DNA of 64,000 nucleotides from Petasospora fabianii (GCA_022641835.1 CP048726.1:186001-250000); one strand, 5' to 3'; shown: positions 48,493 to 58,977, counted from the first letter of the stretch. The notes: generated from the letters alone by a model not told the origin. Numbers and translations: made by a program.

Positions 48493-50136
48493 TCAAATCT
48501 TTGTTCCAACATCGTCATCGTCATCATCATATCCCCATTCAACACAGCGACCATACCACGTGTACTTCTTGCACACCGGTGCTTTCGAAGGTGTTGGTGT
48601 AGGCTCGTCACTTGTCCTCGTCTTGCTAGCAGCAGTGGAACTTGTCCTCTTTGAAGTATGGGTTTGCTCTCTTTTACTATCACCGTCAGCGACAAAGTTC
48701 CAATTGTAACAATCACGACATGGCGGAGCAACAACACATGGTGCCGTCTCATTGTATGCTTCAATCACTTCATCAACCACAGTATGGATACGATGGTTCA
48801 ATAAGTTGACATGCCAACCTTTATCTCCAACCACGTCATATATGCAAGTCTTACCACTATGACATTGTGTTTCCATGGCATAACCAGCCATCGAACAAGT
48901 TGAAGAGGCACCGTTGCAGACACCCATAAATATTGGATCTGCAGTATGACCAAAATGCCAAATACCCTCCATATAGTTTGGAACACCTGGTGGCATTGGC
49001 AAATGAAGTCTCTTCGTAGCCAATAGTTCACCTGGTGCCTCAAACGAAACCGATGGAAGTCCAAATGTGCGACCGACAAGTGAAGAAATGGCACCACCTA
49101 AAGAGTGTCCAGTGGTCCAAATACTGGCGCCTGGATACATAGCGGACACGTTACGGTACACTTCAAGACCTGCTTGATAGTACTTGTCCTTCTTGTAAAG
49201 CTCCTTCTCCAAACATCTTTGATCACATGTGTATGCACTCTTGTAACAATCACATACCGTTGTCCACATGTAGCCGACTCTAGCACAACAGCACGAGAAG
49301 AGTAGGTTGTCATTTGCCTTGTCTTCGACAACAGTCTCATCATCACCAGTAGAAGATAGATATGCAGCACTTGTACCCTTGTACGCAATTACGACAGTGC
49401 TATTATCATCCGAGACAAAGATATGACCTCTTAAACCTGTTCCGTTCCAGCCATGTGCCTGACTATGATTGAACCCATTCACATCTCGCCAATCACCCGT
49501 CTCTGGTGGATTAACATATGCGTTCGATGCCATGAGAGCCAAAGAGATGATTGTATCCTTATCAGTGACATTGGGAGCTTCAACTAAGTCATCACTCCAG
49601 TCCAAATTGATCATAGATGCAGCTTCTGAACCTTCGGTTCTAGCATAGTCCAAATATGACTCAACAAAATCTGGGTCACGATCAGAGAGTCTAGTTAATG
49701 TTATATGCTCAGGATGAGTCGGAAGCTTGACGGTCCAGGGTGACGAATCTCTGTATCTCCGCGTAGGCCAGTCATCTTGATCCATGATCTGGAAGGCGTG
49801 AAGCGCATTCTTTTCGATGAACTCTGGTGTAATGTCAAGTCTCATATGTACATCATCGAGATTTTTCGTACCGCGATGGTAAATGTGCTTTAGACTAAAT
49901 GTCTTTTGTTGTTGTTGTTGGTGTGGCGTAGGTCCCTGATGTGTCATTGGCAACTTCCCTGGGAAGACCGGTAACGGTCTCCACGAGTTGAGGGTGACAT
50001 TGTCTGTACTGGTGAGGAAGTAATATGACCACAGAAGGATACCCACTATCAGGGCAACGATCCATGCGGTATGCCGGCGAGGCGGCACCGTTGTTGTGTG
50101 TGCGTGTGGCAGGAGTGGCGTCTTCTCCCTTGCCAT
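48493..50136 (-). CDS. ATG15: Vacuolar phospholipase Atg15 (autophagic body lysis)
   Basis: A 547-residue type II membrane lipase. The single hydrophobic segment is at about 24-42, with a lumenal domain carrying several sequons. The nucleophile elbow TTGHSLGGA (Ser345) is followed by VSFEAPGELLA. WHFGHTADPIFMG and the late histidine in LLNHRIHTVVDEVI supply the probable catalytic Asp and His. Cysteine-rich stretches CCCARVGYMWTTVCDC and CDQRCLEKEL, and the terminal CKKYTWYGRCVEWG, are typical of Atg15/Cvt17. The protein reaches the vacuole through multivesicular bodies and breaks down autophagic and Cvt body membranes. It is divergent from TLG2, itself needed for the Cvt pathway. Confidence 0.95.
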   Translation of the reverse strand: MAREKTPLLPHAHTTTVPPRRHTAWIVALIVGILLWSYYFLTSTDNVTLNSWRPLPVFPGKLPMTHQGPTPHQQQQQKTFSLKHIYHRGTKNLDDVHMRLDITPEFIEKNALHAFQIMDQDDWPTRRYRDSSPWTVKLPTHPEHITLTRLSDRDPDFVESYLDYARTEGSEAASMINLDWSDDLVEAPNVTDKDTIISLALMASNAYVNPPETGDWRDVNGFNHSQAHGWNGTGLRGHIFVSDDNSTVVIAYKGTSAAYLSSTGDDETVVEDKANDNLLFSCCCARVGYMWTTVCDCYKSAYTCDQRCLEKELYKKDKYYQAGLEVYRNVSAMYPGASIWTTGHSLGGAISSLVGRTFGLPSVSFEAPGELLATKRLHLPMPPGVPNYMEGIWHFGHTADPIFMGVCNGASSTCSMAGYAMETQCHSGKTCIYDVVGDKGWHVNLLNHRIHTVVDEVIEAYNETAPCVVAPPCRDCYNWNFVADGDSKREQTHTSKRTSSTAASKTRTSDEPTPTPSKAPVCKKYTWYGRCVEWGYDDDDDDVGTKI

Positions 50137-50508
50137 AGTGTGTACTTAATGTTTTGCTAGCGCCAGTTTGATGTTGTAAGTCACTACTGTACGTGTCGTC
50201 CTGTTATTGTGTAGCTGTGTGTAGGTGTGTGTATCCCAGTTTAGAGGAACCTGAACAGTGAGCACAGCTAAAGAAGTTATCATCAACAGTGGTCTCTGAT
50301 ATCGCATCTCACTTCAATCGCGCGGGTCATCCCCCCAGTGCTATCAAAATAAGGCGGTGCACACCCAAACACCACACGCGCCACCAAAACCGCGGAAAGG
50401 AGGTTTATCTCCACGTCTAGCAAAGAAGCGCTGGCTTTAAGTACCCCACAATATCACTCATTGGAGACACTCGCTTTTTACTGAACATTTCGAGCTACCC
50501 GATACACA
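50137..50508. promoter_or_regulatory. Divergent promoter of ATG15 and TLG2
   Basis: 372 bp between two genes that both serve the Cvt/autophagy route. A GCGCGCCACC-like GC patch lies near 50377-50392. No gene is visible. Confidence 0.4.
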
Positions 50509-51705
50509 ATGTTCAGAGATCGTACAAACTTGTACCTTTCATACAGGCGCACTTACCCGCATCATGTCGGTACGCTCGGCTCGAGATTTGACACACTTGG
50601 CGATGAAGAGGAAGGTGTGGGATTGATGCATGCCAATGGTGACGAGAGACAAGGGATTGAGCTAGTATCGTTACCTCCTTCATTCATGGATATCTCTGAG
50701 GAGATTGATGATGGCATTGAGGAGATTCAAAAAAGAGTGGATAAGTTAAATGCTCTGTACAAGAAGAACATTCTCCCCGGGTTCAATGACAGAACTACTG
50801 ATGAGGAGGAGATTCAAAAACTGAATTATGAAGTAACATCAAAATTCTTCACTTGCAATAACCTTGTAAAGAGATTTGAATCCTTGAAGCACGACCGGGG
50901 ACTGAAGGCTGACGATATTAATATGATTGAAAACATGCAAAAGAGTTACGCTCTCAAGATCCAACAGCTCTCCTCCAATTTCAGAAAGCTTCAGAACAAC
51001 TACATCAAGTTTTTGAAAAAAGATGAATTTGAACCAACACCAAAGCTGAAAAAGACTGATGAGAGCTATAATCCCGCTATTGATGATGACACCGAGGAAA
51101 TGGAGTCGTATTCCCGTGCTGCGATTAAGGAATCATCTACAATCCTCCAACAAAGTGCAAGCATTAATGATACCATGATCCGTCAAAGGGAACAAGAAAT
51201 TACAAAACTCGCTCAAGGTGTGCTTGAGGTTTCGAGTATCTTTAAAGAGATGCAAAATATGGTGATTGAGCAAGGAACCATCGTGGACAGAATCGACTAT
51301 AATATTGAAAATACCAAGGTTGATCTTCAGCAGGCAAATAAGGAGCTACGGACCGCTACGAAATATCAGAAGAGAACACAGAAATGCAAGATCATCTTGC
51401 TACTATCGTTAGTTGTGTTATTATTGTTTGTGATTGTGGTGACGAAGCCGCATCGTCATATTCCTGGTGTTGGAGGTGGTTCAAGTTCTGATTCAAAACA
51501 CAGTGGCTCAAGCAATGGCTCAGACAGTGGCTCTAACAATGGAGGTTTCGATTCGGGTACGGATTCAGGTTCAAACCATGATGATGATAAAACGGCGACA
51601 TCAAATCAAGATCGACCAACAATCGAGGTTACAGATCCCCATAGCGTGGAGGTGGGGACACAAGTCAGAGTTGAGCCTGGAGATCATGTTCCAGACCTTC
51701 TCTAA
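50509..51705 (+). CDS. TLG2: Syntaxin-like t-SNARE Tlg2
   Basis: A 398-residue syntaxin-16 homolog. The N-terminal peptide MFRDRTNLYLSYRRT is the Vps45-binding motif of Tlg2. A three-helix Habc domain follows, then the Qa-SNARE helix (REQEITKLAQGVLEVSSIFK, with the central glutamine in NMVIEQGTIVDRIDYNIE). YQKRTQKCK precedes the C-terminal transmembrane helix (IILLLSLVVLLLFVIVV). A lumenal Ser/Gly/Asn-rich tail of about 85 residues ends DLL, as in S. cerevisiae. Tlg2 mediates fusion at the trans-Golgi/early endosome and has a role in Cvt vesicle formation. Confidence 0.95.
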   Translation: MFRDRTNLYLSYRRTYPHHVGTLGSRFDTLGDEEEGVGLMHANGDERQGIELVSLPPSFMDISEEIDDGIEEIQKRVDKLNALYKKNILPGFNDRTTDEEEIQKLNYEVTSKFFTCNNLVKRFESLKHDRGLKADDINMIENMQKSYALKIQQLSSNFRKLQNNYIKFLKKDEFEPTPKLKKTDESYNPAIDDDTEEMESYSRAAIKESSTILQQSASINDTMIRQREQEITKLAQGVLEVSSIFKEMQNMVIEQGTIVDRIDYNIENTKVDLQQANKELRTATKYQKRTQKCKIILLLSLVVLLLFVIVVTKPHRHIPGVGGGSSSDSKHSGSSNGSDSGSNNGGFDSGTDSGSNHDDDKTATSNQDRPTIEVTDPHSVEVGTQVRVEPGDHVPDLL

Positions 51706-51932
51706 TGAATAATAAATAGTTTTACGATAAAGTGAACCATACATATGGTAAGGTGTAGCGTTGAAATGCGTTGATGTTAATATGTTGATAGTATTGAGGT
51801 CTCATGTGGTGTGTGGATGTTTTCCAAACGATTATCAAACGCGCACACACACTTAATCCTTAAACTTGGAGTTCCCTGTTGTTCAGCCAGCCATTAGCTT
51901 CTGTACTCTCTTGAACATACTCTGGACATACA

Positions 51933-52313
51933 ATGACTGAATCACCAGTGAGCTATGCCGATGTGCATCTTCAGAACTCCACAGCTCCATCTTTCAAAGC
52001 CACTCAGACCAAACGTCCAAATCGTCGAGTCAAGCCTCTTAAACAGCTCCTTGCTGATGAACAAAAGCACCTTAAAACGCTACAAGATAAGCTCAAGACC
52101 GATGCACCAACGTATTTCTCCATAGAGTCACCACCTTCCATCAAGCCTACAAAGAAGTACTGCGATATCACAGGTCTTGAAGGAAAGTACAAATCACCAA
52201 CCAATGGAATCAGATACCACAACAGTGAAGTGTACACTATTGTGAAAAACATGTCTCAAGGTGTTGATCAACAGTACTTGGAGCTTAGAAATGCCAATAC
52301 TGTGCTTAAATGA
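51933..52313 (+). CDS. IES6: INO80 chromatin-remodelling complex subunit Ies6
   Basis: A 126-residue protein whose C-terminal half is a YL1-C domain: KYCDITGLEGKYKSPTNGIR, then YHN and GVDQQYLELRNANTVLK. FSIESPPSIKPTKKYC aligns with FSVEAPPSIRPAKKYC of S. cerevisiae Ies6. It is about 40 residues shorter than the S. cerevisiae protein, the difference lying in the low-complexity N-terminus. Ies6 forms a module with Arp5 in INO80 and is required for nucleosome sliding. ATG at 51933 is the first in the frame. Confidence 0.9.
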   Translation: MTESPVSYADVHLQNSTAPSFKATQTKRPNRRVKPLKQLLADEQKHLKTLQDKLKTDAPTYFSIESPPSIKPTKKYCDITGLEGKYKSPTNGIRYHNSEVYTIVKNMSQGVDQQYLELRNANTVLK

Positions 52314-52379
52314 TCTTTTTGGGTATTTGCACTACGAAGCATTATAAATTTAACGTGATCATGAACATTAGCTTATTTC

Positions 52380-53001
52380 TCATTTGCGTTCTTCCTGCGT
52401 AGATGCATATTTCGCCCTCCAAGTCTTGATAACATTCTTTATCTTCACCCCCATTGATTTTTCATTGATGGTGAGCTCGTTGGTATCGTTGCTTTGGAAC
52501 GGATTGACCACAAGCCCAAGGTATATCTTGTGCATAGACTTGAAGATGTACTCAAAGGAGTGATCAATTTCCTCAGATGTCCCCACAAGAATCTTGAGTC
52601 CCGTATTTGTCTCGTATCCATATACACATACACCATCCTGGACAAACATCAATGTCGGGATCCCCGGCTCGCCCGTGTAGAGCGGTGAGAGGAACACGTC
52701 AAGTGCCATGTTAGAGAGGAAGTGGTATTTGAGATGTTCATTGATGTCCACCTCGAGTGGAAGGGGCTTCTCAGGTTTCAGACCAGTTTCAGCATCAACA
52801 CGGTCACTCAGTAGCACTTCTTGTCCTCGTAGAGGCTCAATCTCTTGTATGTGGAGTGGACGATTCTGCTGGGTTCGTTAGTGATTGTTGACATGAACAT
52901 TGCAGGACAACGCACGGGGGCAGCCACACAGTCCCCCTATTCCCAAAGTAAATACGCACGTCTCGAGATATAAGTGACACAAAGAAGATTCGATTAGACA
53001 T
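52380..53001 (-). CDS. TCA17: TRAPP-associated sedlin-like protein Tca17 / TRAPPC2L (two exons)
   Basis: The uninterrupted frame lacks an N-terminal ATG, and splicing supplies it. Exon 1 is 53001-52960 (MSNRIFFVSLISRD, 42 nt). The intron is 52959-52866 (94 nt, donor GTGCGT, branch CACTAAC, acceptor CAG). Exon 2 is 52865-52380. The joined 175-residue product reads FFVSLISRDNRPLHIQEIEP, matching the first strands of the longin fold in human TRAPPC2L (AVIAKENYPLYIRS) and yeast Tca17. Conserved later parts are HLKYHFLSNMALDV, GYETNTGLKILVG and MHKIYLGLVVNPF. Tca17 helps TRAPPII assembly at the late Golgi. The GTGCGT donor is unusual, so RNA evidence would be needed to fix the junction. Confidence 0.75.
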
Positions 53002-53205
53002 TTTCAGGTGAGATAGTCAGATGTCAGTGTTAAGCCTTGCCGATCCATAAGGGACACTGCCAGATCAGAATAGGCCCCGCTGATCGGACTCTTCACGTCA
53101 GAGCGAAAGCGCGAATTTTTGGACAGCGAGATCGAAACGGCCAACACATCAACACACAACAACACTCAAATACCACTGTTTTTAGATCCATAAGTCACTA
53201 TTGCA

Positions 53206-55416
53206 ATGGACTTTGAGGCATTCGAGGAGAATAACGGCGTCCGTCTCGCCTGGAACGTGTTCCCAAACACCAGGGCTGAGGCCAACCGCATGGTTGTGCC
53301 GATCGGTGCCCTCTACTCACCGCTCAAGACCATCGAGAACCTTCGTATCGCCAACTACGAGCCTGTCGCTTGTGCCCAGCCACAGTGTCGTGGTATTCTC
53401 AACCCATACTGTGGCCTCGACCCACACCTCAGACTGTGGATGTGTCCACTCTGTGGTAACAGAAACCAACTCCCAGCCCACTACTCCAACGTTTCTCCAG
53501 AGAACCTTCCATTGGAATTACAGGCTGATTCCACCACCATGGAGTATGTCTTGAGCAGACCGGTCCAACAGCCACCAATCTTCTTCTTTGTGGTTGATCT
53601 TTGCCAGGATGAGGACAACTTGGAGGCATTGAAGGAGACACTCGTCATTGCACTTTCCCTTCTCCCACCAAATGCCCTCGTTGGTTTGATCACTTTTGGT
53701 ACCATGGTCCAGCTTCACGACTTGAACAGTCCATTCCCAAAATCATACATTTTCAGAGGTAACAGAGACTACACTTTGGAGCAATTGAAGGAGCTCCTCA
53801 GTGGTGAGCTTCCAAGATTCTTCTCGGTTCTCTCTAACGTTGAGTTCCAACTCACCACCATCATTGAGGGTCTCAAGAGGGATCCATGGCCAGTCGCTTC
53901 CGGTCACAGACCAATGAGATCTACCGGTGCTGCCATGTCTATTGCCGTCAATCTCTGTGAAGGTGCCTTTGCATCATTCGGTACAAGAATTCAATTGTTC
54001 GCTGCCGGTCCAGGTACTTTGAACCCTGGTATGATTGTCTCCAACGAGCTCAAGGAGCCAATCAGATCCCATTCCGATATTGACAAGGACAGCGCTAAGC
54101 ATTACAAGAAGGCAATCAAGTTCTATGATGCTCTATCCGCTAAGGCTGCCACCAGTGGTCACACTGTCGACATCTTTGCAGGATGTTACGACCAGATCGG
54201 TATCTCTGAGATGCAATCTTTACCAAACAAGACTGGTGGTTGTATGCTTTTGACCGATGCATTCACCACTTCTATCTTCAAACAGTCATACTTGAGATTG
54301 TTTAACAAGGATGACGATGGATTCTTGCTCATGGGCTTCAACGCAACCCTTGAAGCCAAGACCTCTAAGGACTTGAAGGTTTCTGGTCTCATTGGCCATG
54401 CGGCTCCTGCCACCAAGACAGGTAATAACGTTGCTGATACTGAGATCGGTATGGGTGGTACAAACATCTGGAAAATGGCTTCCACTTCTCCAAACCACTC
54501 ATACAGTGTCTTCTTTGAGGTTGCTGCTCAAACTTCTTCTAACCAGTGTTACATCCAGTTCTTGACTCACTATCAGCACTCTTCGGGTACTTACAGACTT
54601 AGAGTCACCACAATTGCCAAGCCGACCGTCGGTGCCGGTGATGTCAGTATCTCAGCTGGATTTGATCAGGAGGCTGCTGCTGTCTTGATGTCCAGAATTG
54701 CCGTTTACAAGGCGGAGGAGGATGACTCTGCTGATGTTCTGAGATGGATCGACAGAATGTTGATTAAGTTGTGCAGCAAGTTCGCTGACTACATGAAGGA
54801 CGATGCTCTCACTTTCAGATTGTCGCCAAACTTCTCTCTGTATCCACAGTTCATGTTCTATTTGAGAAGATCCCAGTTCCTTGGTGTCTTCAACAACTCT
54901 CCAGATGAAACCGCCTTCTACAGACACGTCTTGCTGAGAGAGGACACCAACAACTCTCTCATCATGATTCAACCAACATTGACATCTTTCTCCATGGAAG
55001 GTGAACCAGAACCAGTGTTGTTGGATTCTATATCCATTGCACCAGATAAAATCTTGTTGCTCGACACATTCTTCCACATCCTCATCTATCACGGTGAGAC
55101 AGTTGCATCTTGGAGAGCTCAAGGTTACCAGGACGATCCAGAGTACGCCTCATTCAAGGAGTTCCTTGATGAACCTAAACGTGAGGCTGCCGAGTTGCTC
55201 GTTGACAGATTCCCATTACCAAGATTCATCGACACGGAGGAAGGTGGGTCTCAAGCTAGATTCTTGTATTCCAAACTTAACCCATCTACTTCATACTCTA
55301 ACAACAACGGTATGGGTGTTCCAGGAGCTGCTGTCGTCTTGACTGATGATATCAATATGCAATCCTTCATGGAACATTTGCAGAAGTTGGCCGTTTCTCC
55401 TTCTGCTCAAAACTAA
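53206..55416 (+). CDS. SEC23: COPII inner-coat GTPase-activating subunit Sec23
   Basis: A 736-residue protein with all Sec23 parts. The zinc finger uses Cys56, 61, 80 and 83. The trunk ([33 protein letters not shown]), beta-sandwich and helical domain follow, then the gelsolin-like domain. The C-terminal [20 protein letters not shown] is highly conserved and [17 protein letters not shown] marks the helical part. The arginine finger that stimulates Sar1 lies in the trunk as expected (SLRLA-like N-terminal region [10 protein letters not shown] precedes it). Codon usage is strongly biased. A CTG codon at 54838 falls on an invariant leucine of FSLYPQF, useful for the genetic code of this species. 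Functions in ER export with Sec24. Confidence 0.96.
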   Translation: MDFEAFEENNGVRLAWNVFPNTRAEANRMVVPIGALYSPLKTIENLRIANYEPVACAQPQCRGILNPYCGLDPHLRLWMCPLCGNRNQLPAHYSNVSPENLPLELQADSTTMEYVLSRPVQQPPIFFFVVDLCQDEDNLEALKETLVIALSLLPPNALVGLITFGTMVQLHDLNSPFPKSYIFRGNRDYTLEQLKELLSGELPRFFSVLSNVEFQLTTIIEGLKRDPWPVASGHRPMRSTGAAMSIAVNLCEGAFASFGTRIQLFAAGPGTLNPGMIVSNELKEPIRSHSDIDKDSAKHYKKAIKFYDALSAKAATSGHTVDIFAGCYDQIGISEMQSLPNKTGGCMLLTDAFTTSIFKQSYLRLFNKDDDGFLLMGFNATLEAKTSKDLKVSGLIGHAAPATKTGNNVADTEIGMGGTNIWKMASTSPNHSYSVFFEVAAQTSSNQCYIQFLTHYQHSSGTYRLRVTTIAKPTVGAGDVSISAGFDQEAAAVLMSRIAVYKAEEDDSADVLRWIDRMLIKLCSKFADYMKDDALTFRLSPNFSLYPQFMFYLRRSQFLGVFNNSPDETAFYRHVLLREDTNNSLIMIQPTLTSFSMEGEPEPVLLDSISIAPDKILLLDTFFHILIYHGETVASWRAQGYQDDPEYASFKEFLDEPKREAAELLVDRFPLPRFIDTEEGGSQARFLYSKLNPSTSYSNNNGMGVPGAAVVLTDDINMQSFMEHLQKLAVSPSAQN

Positions 55417-55549
55417 TTTTAGTTGATGCTACTACAATAAAGCACTGTGTTTAATTTCACTGTTCTTTCCCTCCAAAAAGCAAGACATTTCAATGCTCAA
55501 TCTTTCTTTCCTTTTCATTAATCAGTTGCATTAGTGTAGAGTATATATC

Positions 55550-56578
55550 TCACAACTCATAGATTGGCATCATGAACTTGTCACCATCCAACACCATGAA
55601 ATTATTTATTGGTTTATCCTTCCCACTCAATTGGTTAATGACGTCTTGTGCCACAGCACCACCGAGGATAGCAGCCACTGGGGCAATTTCTGTATTCAAC
55701 TGTTGGAGGATATCGGAGAAATAGGACTCTTCAATGACTGGGTTGAGCCCCAGTCTTTCTTGAATCTGATTTGCTCTGACCTTAAGTGACTCCTCTGTGA
55801 TCTCAGCATCTTCAAGCTCCAGTTCATAGAGAGCAAATGTAATTGAAAGAATTGGTGATATTCTCTTTCTAAATTTCAACTTGAGCGACTTCAAGTTTTC
55901 AGACTTCATGGCTTCTTCGAATGGTTTGAATGATGTTTTCAAAGTGTATGTTTCGTAGACTTCACCTTTCTCTTTATCAAACTTTGAAGTTACTGTGAGG
56001 ATTTCAGAGTTGTCTGAAAGCTTCCCAGGTGTTCTCGGAATAGGTTGTTTCTTTTCAGTGTATGTGGATATGTTGATGAGTAAATCGTTGTAGAAGTATC
56101 CAAACAGACCGTGCTCTGCTGTGATGTGCAATGTGATACTGAGTTTTCTGGTGATGGCATTGAGAGTATGAAGCTGCTTCGCCGAGAGATTATTAGCAAT
56201 GACAAGTTTGAATTTCTCAAAATAACTAGTATCTTCGATACTGAATGCAATTGGGGATGTATTGATTGTAAGATTGACTCTTGGATTCATGTCCTTGATT
56301 CTTGGTTGAACTGACTCGAGTTTGTTCTTCCCAACGTCGTCCTCGGACAGGAAAAACTGAGCACTCAAGTCGTCTTCTGTCACGGTGGAGCTATCCCAGA
56401 GTTCTAAAGAACCGATACCGGAAAGCGTTAGGTTCTTCACAATCTCGGTACCAACTCCGTTGAAGTTGATCAGCAGCACCGACGCATTCTTGATCTTGTT
56501 TTGGCCCTCGGCACCCCAAACACGGAGCTGTCTATCATAGAGAGCCAATTCGTCAGCACTGAGCTCAGCAGTAGCCAT
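55550..56578 (-). CDS. AOS1: SUMO-activating enzyme subunit Aos1
   Basis: A 342-residue E1-like protein. LSADELALYDRQLRVWGAEG is the diagnostic start of Aos1. ASVLLINFNGVGTEIVKNL is the Rossmann entry and retains the acceptable Gly-poor motif of this subunit. The end APVAAILGGAVAQDVINQLS with NNFMVLDGDKFMMPIYEL matches S. cerevisiae Aos1. There is no catalytic cysteine, as expected, because the Uba2 partner carries it. Together they activate Smt3 (SUMO). ATG at 56578 gives MATAELSADEL; the longer frame to 56656 starts with TTG. Converges with SEC23 133 bp away. Confidence 0.93.
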   Translation of the reverse strand: MATAELSADELALYDRQLRVWGAEGQNKIKNASVLLINFNGVGTEIVKNLTLSGIGSLELWDSSTVTEDDLSAQFFLSEDDVGKNKLESVQPRIKDMNPRVNLTINTSPIAFSIEDTSYFEKFKLVIANNLSAKQLHTLNAITRKLSITLHITAEHGLFGYFYNDLLINISTYTEKKQPIPRTPGKLSDNSEILTVTSKFDKEKGEVYETYTLKTSFKPFEEAMKSENLKSLKLKFRKRISPILSITFALYELELEDAEITEESLKVRANQIQERLGLNPVIEESYFSDILQQLNTEIAPVAAILGGAVAQDVINQLSGKDKPINNFMVLDGDKFMMPIYEL

Positions 56579-56868
56579 TGTATTGTACGATATTTGATGT
56601 AAACTGAACAAGCATTTACTCAGTGAAGAGTATAGTTCAAGTCCAACGCGCGTCAAGTCATTTTCTAAGTGCCACTTTCGCGTCCTATTATACTTCTCAA
56701 TTAAAAAGTGATTCCAAATGAGGAAATCAAGAAATAGCGCGGGGACTAAACAGTTTAGGTGGTAATCGCCAACAACAATATGGTTTCAACTAGAGTTAAA
56801 ACTTTACAAAGGGGGTTTGCTCTCCAGTTGAATACACCACTGTCACTTGATACAACGATCAAATAGCA
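56579..56868. promoter_or_regulatory. Divergent promoter of AOS1 and HDA3, with an upstream ORF
   Basis: 290 bp between the two start codons. The right third is occupied by a 28-codon upstream ORF that stops two bases before the HDA3 ATG. Confidence 0.45.
56780..56866 (+). other. Upstream ORF (28 codons) ending 2 nt before HDA3
   Basis: ATG at 56780 opens MVSTRVKTLQRGFALQLNTP and stops with TAG at 56864-56866, just ahead of the HDA3 ATG at 56869. If the leader begins upstream of 56780, scanning ribosomes would meet this ORF first. The peptide looks like a mitochondrial presequence, but there is no downstream partner in frame. Whether it is in the mRNA is unknown. Confidence 0.35.
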
Positions 56869-58560
56869 ATGGACCTTTTCAAGATCTTGGACGGGACGCC
56901 AGAGCCTCCAATCGTCAATTTGACAACATCACAGAACACATCGGGGGACTATTGGCTTCCTGTGGCGATGTGTGAATACCAAAAGGAGCTTGCTGACCAG
57001 GTGATATCTCTACATTATTCCGACATTCTCAAGTACTTTGAGACTGATGATCGTGACCGGGCTCTTTTGGACTCTTTGGAGGTGCTGTACATGAACTCTC
57101 AATTCGTTGCTACTCATCCATATCTTCTCATTTCACACTACCTTCCTAAGAATCTCACAGCGAAGGACGTTCCTGCCAATCTTTGCGATACTAGTGGTAA
57201 GTTCCAAGTACTCAAGGATGTCATTGCCCTCCTTGAAGACCGTCCGATCAATATCGGTATCGTTGCAAGATCGGGCAAAACACTTGACTTGATCGAAGCT
57301 TTGCTGCTCGGCACTAAGACCAATATTAAGAGACACCATGGTAATTATTTGAAAGACCCGGCCAAGAGTAAGACCAGAGAACTCACAACACACATTTTCC
57401 CATCTGATGCGCCTGGATTCGTTTCTCAAGGCAAAGTTGACCTCGTCATCTCTTTTGACACAACACCGAGACAGTCCTTCTTGGAAGGTTTGAAAAAAAC
57501 TGCAAAGACACCAATACTTCGATTTGTTTCTGCAAATTCGATTGATCATGTCTCTCTCTACTTCCGTCAACATCATGAGAGCAAGACGAAAGAATACCTG
57601 GTTGATGTCACGGCTGCCATTGTTGTCTTGAGAGACAGGGTAGGTGTCTTACCTCCTGATCTAAGACCAATATACTCTAAAAATTTGACATACCTTAAAG
57701 AATGGTTCCAAGATTTCGAGAATAAGCCATGGCCACTTCCAGAGATGTCATCCATTCGCAAGTATGACTCTTATGATGTTGAAAAATCACTTCTTTCAGA
57801 GGTTCACTATGAGAAACCAGCAGCGCAACAAACACAACAGAGTTACTATGAATCCAAGAGATTGCGTGGAGATTACACCACAAATCCGTTGAGGGATGTC
57901 AAATTTGGTATCTTGAGTGTAGACTCAAACTACACTGATGCCCTGACACACAAACTTATCCAGGATTTCAACGCAGTACACGATTCACACGAGCTTCAGA
58001 AGAAGGAGTTTGAACATTTTAACAAGTTCAAATCTAGTGAAACAGATTACACCATTACGGATGAAGCCAAGCTTCTCAAGGATGTTGACCACATTGATAG
58101 TCGTTTGGAAGTTGCCAACACCAACGCAAGCACTCTCGAAGCAAAGATCGAAGAGGCCAAGAAACATATCATTGAGCTCGAAGCTGAAGTCGAGAGGCTC
58201 AATACGAACTCAAAGATGCGTCGTATTGAAGAGTTGAAGGACTCAATTGTGAAACAGGAGGCTAAGAAGAAGAGTCTTATTACAGAGACAGAGTACATGA
58301 CTAAGGAGATTGAGAATGCAACCAAGGCTTCAGCGGAGTCATCAAAGGAAAACGAGGTTATCAATGAAACGCTCTCTACCAACAGAGACAAAGTGGAGTC
58401 GTACTGGGATAGCTATGAAGAGGCAGAGATTAATAGAACGGAGTACAATGACCTCCAGGAAAAGATTGGGTTTTTGCATTTGCAGATTGAGCAGAACCTA
58501 CGCAAGCTTCAGAACAGTAAGGTGCGTAATGAGAAGCGCAAAAGCCCGAGTGTTAAGTAA
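56869..58560 (+). CDS. HDA3: HDA1 histone deacetylase complex subunit Hda3
   Basis: A 563-residue protein. The start MDLFKILDGTPEPPIVNLTT, NTSGDYWLP and YQKELADQVISLHYSDILKY match S. cerevisiae Hda3. The N-terminal half is the helicase-like DNA-binding fold (KTLDLIEALLLGTKTNIKRH, NSIDHVSLYFRQ, LRDRVGVLPPDLRPIYSKNL). The C-terminal half, from about 370, is a long coiled coil used to pair with Hda2. The complex deacetylates histones H2B and H3 at repressed promoters. The ATG at 56869 is supported by the conserved first residues. An upstream ORF precedes it. Confidence 0.93.
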   Translation: MDLFKILDGTPEPPIVNLTTSQNTSGDYWLPVAMCEYQKELADQVISLHYSDILKYFETDDRDRALLDSLEVLYMNSQFVATHPYLLISHYLPKNLTAKDVPANLCDTSGKFQVLKDVIALLEDRPINIGIVARSGKTLDLIEALLLGTKTNIKRHHGNYLKDPAKSKTRELTTHIFPSDAPGFVSQGKVDLVISFDTTPRQSFLEGLKKTAKTPILRFVSANSIDHVSLYFRQHHESKTKEYLVDVTAAIVVLRDRVGVLPPDLRPIYSKNLTYLKEWFQDFENKPWPLPEMSSIRKYDSYDVEKSLLSEVHYEKPAAQQTQQSYYESKRLRGDYTTNPLRDVKFGILSVDSNYTDALTHKLIQDFNAVHDSHELQKKEFEHFNKFKSSETDYTITDEAKLLKDVDHIDSRLEVANTNASTLEAKIEEAKKHIIELEAEVERLNTNSKMRRIEELKDSIVKQEAKKKSLITETEYMTKEIENATKASAESSKENEVINETLSTNRDKVESYWDSYEEAEINRTEYNDLQEKIGFLHLQIEQNLRKLQNSKVRNEKRKSPSVK

Positions 58561-58977
58561 TTTGATAGATGAAACAGGTTATCTTAGAGACTGCTGTATT
58601 GCAGATGGTTATAGCATATGGTTGTAGCAGTGATGATTTGGGTGCGGCTGGTACTATTTATGGATGTATGTGGGGGACGATATGCAGGGGCTTCTCTCTT
58701 GAGGTTAACCTTTAGAGGGTGGTCTACTAAGGGGACAGACCAGCATAAGTGAAGAGAAGGTTTTCCAGGCTCTTACCCTACAGGGACAATGTTTCCTGAT
58801 GTCTCATCTCATCTCTTCTACTTTGATGCCAAGCCCACTTTGATGCCTTTCTGACAGAGGCTGTGTTGATCAAAGGGCGAGATCGCGGAGATCTTTAATA
58901 CCCCCAAACGCGTCAGTTAAGTATACACTTACCACACGCGTCTCCTCTTTAACTTGTTACTCTCTTCAGACATTGAA
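58561..58977. promoter_or_regulatory. Promoter of the rhomboid gene
   Basis: 417 bp following HDA3 on the same strand. ACGCGT (MluI-type MCB core) appears at 58910 and again at 58936, which could mark cell-cycle control by MBF, though two copies may be chance. No gene is seen. Confidence 0.35.
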
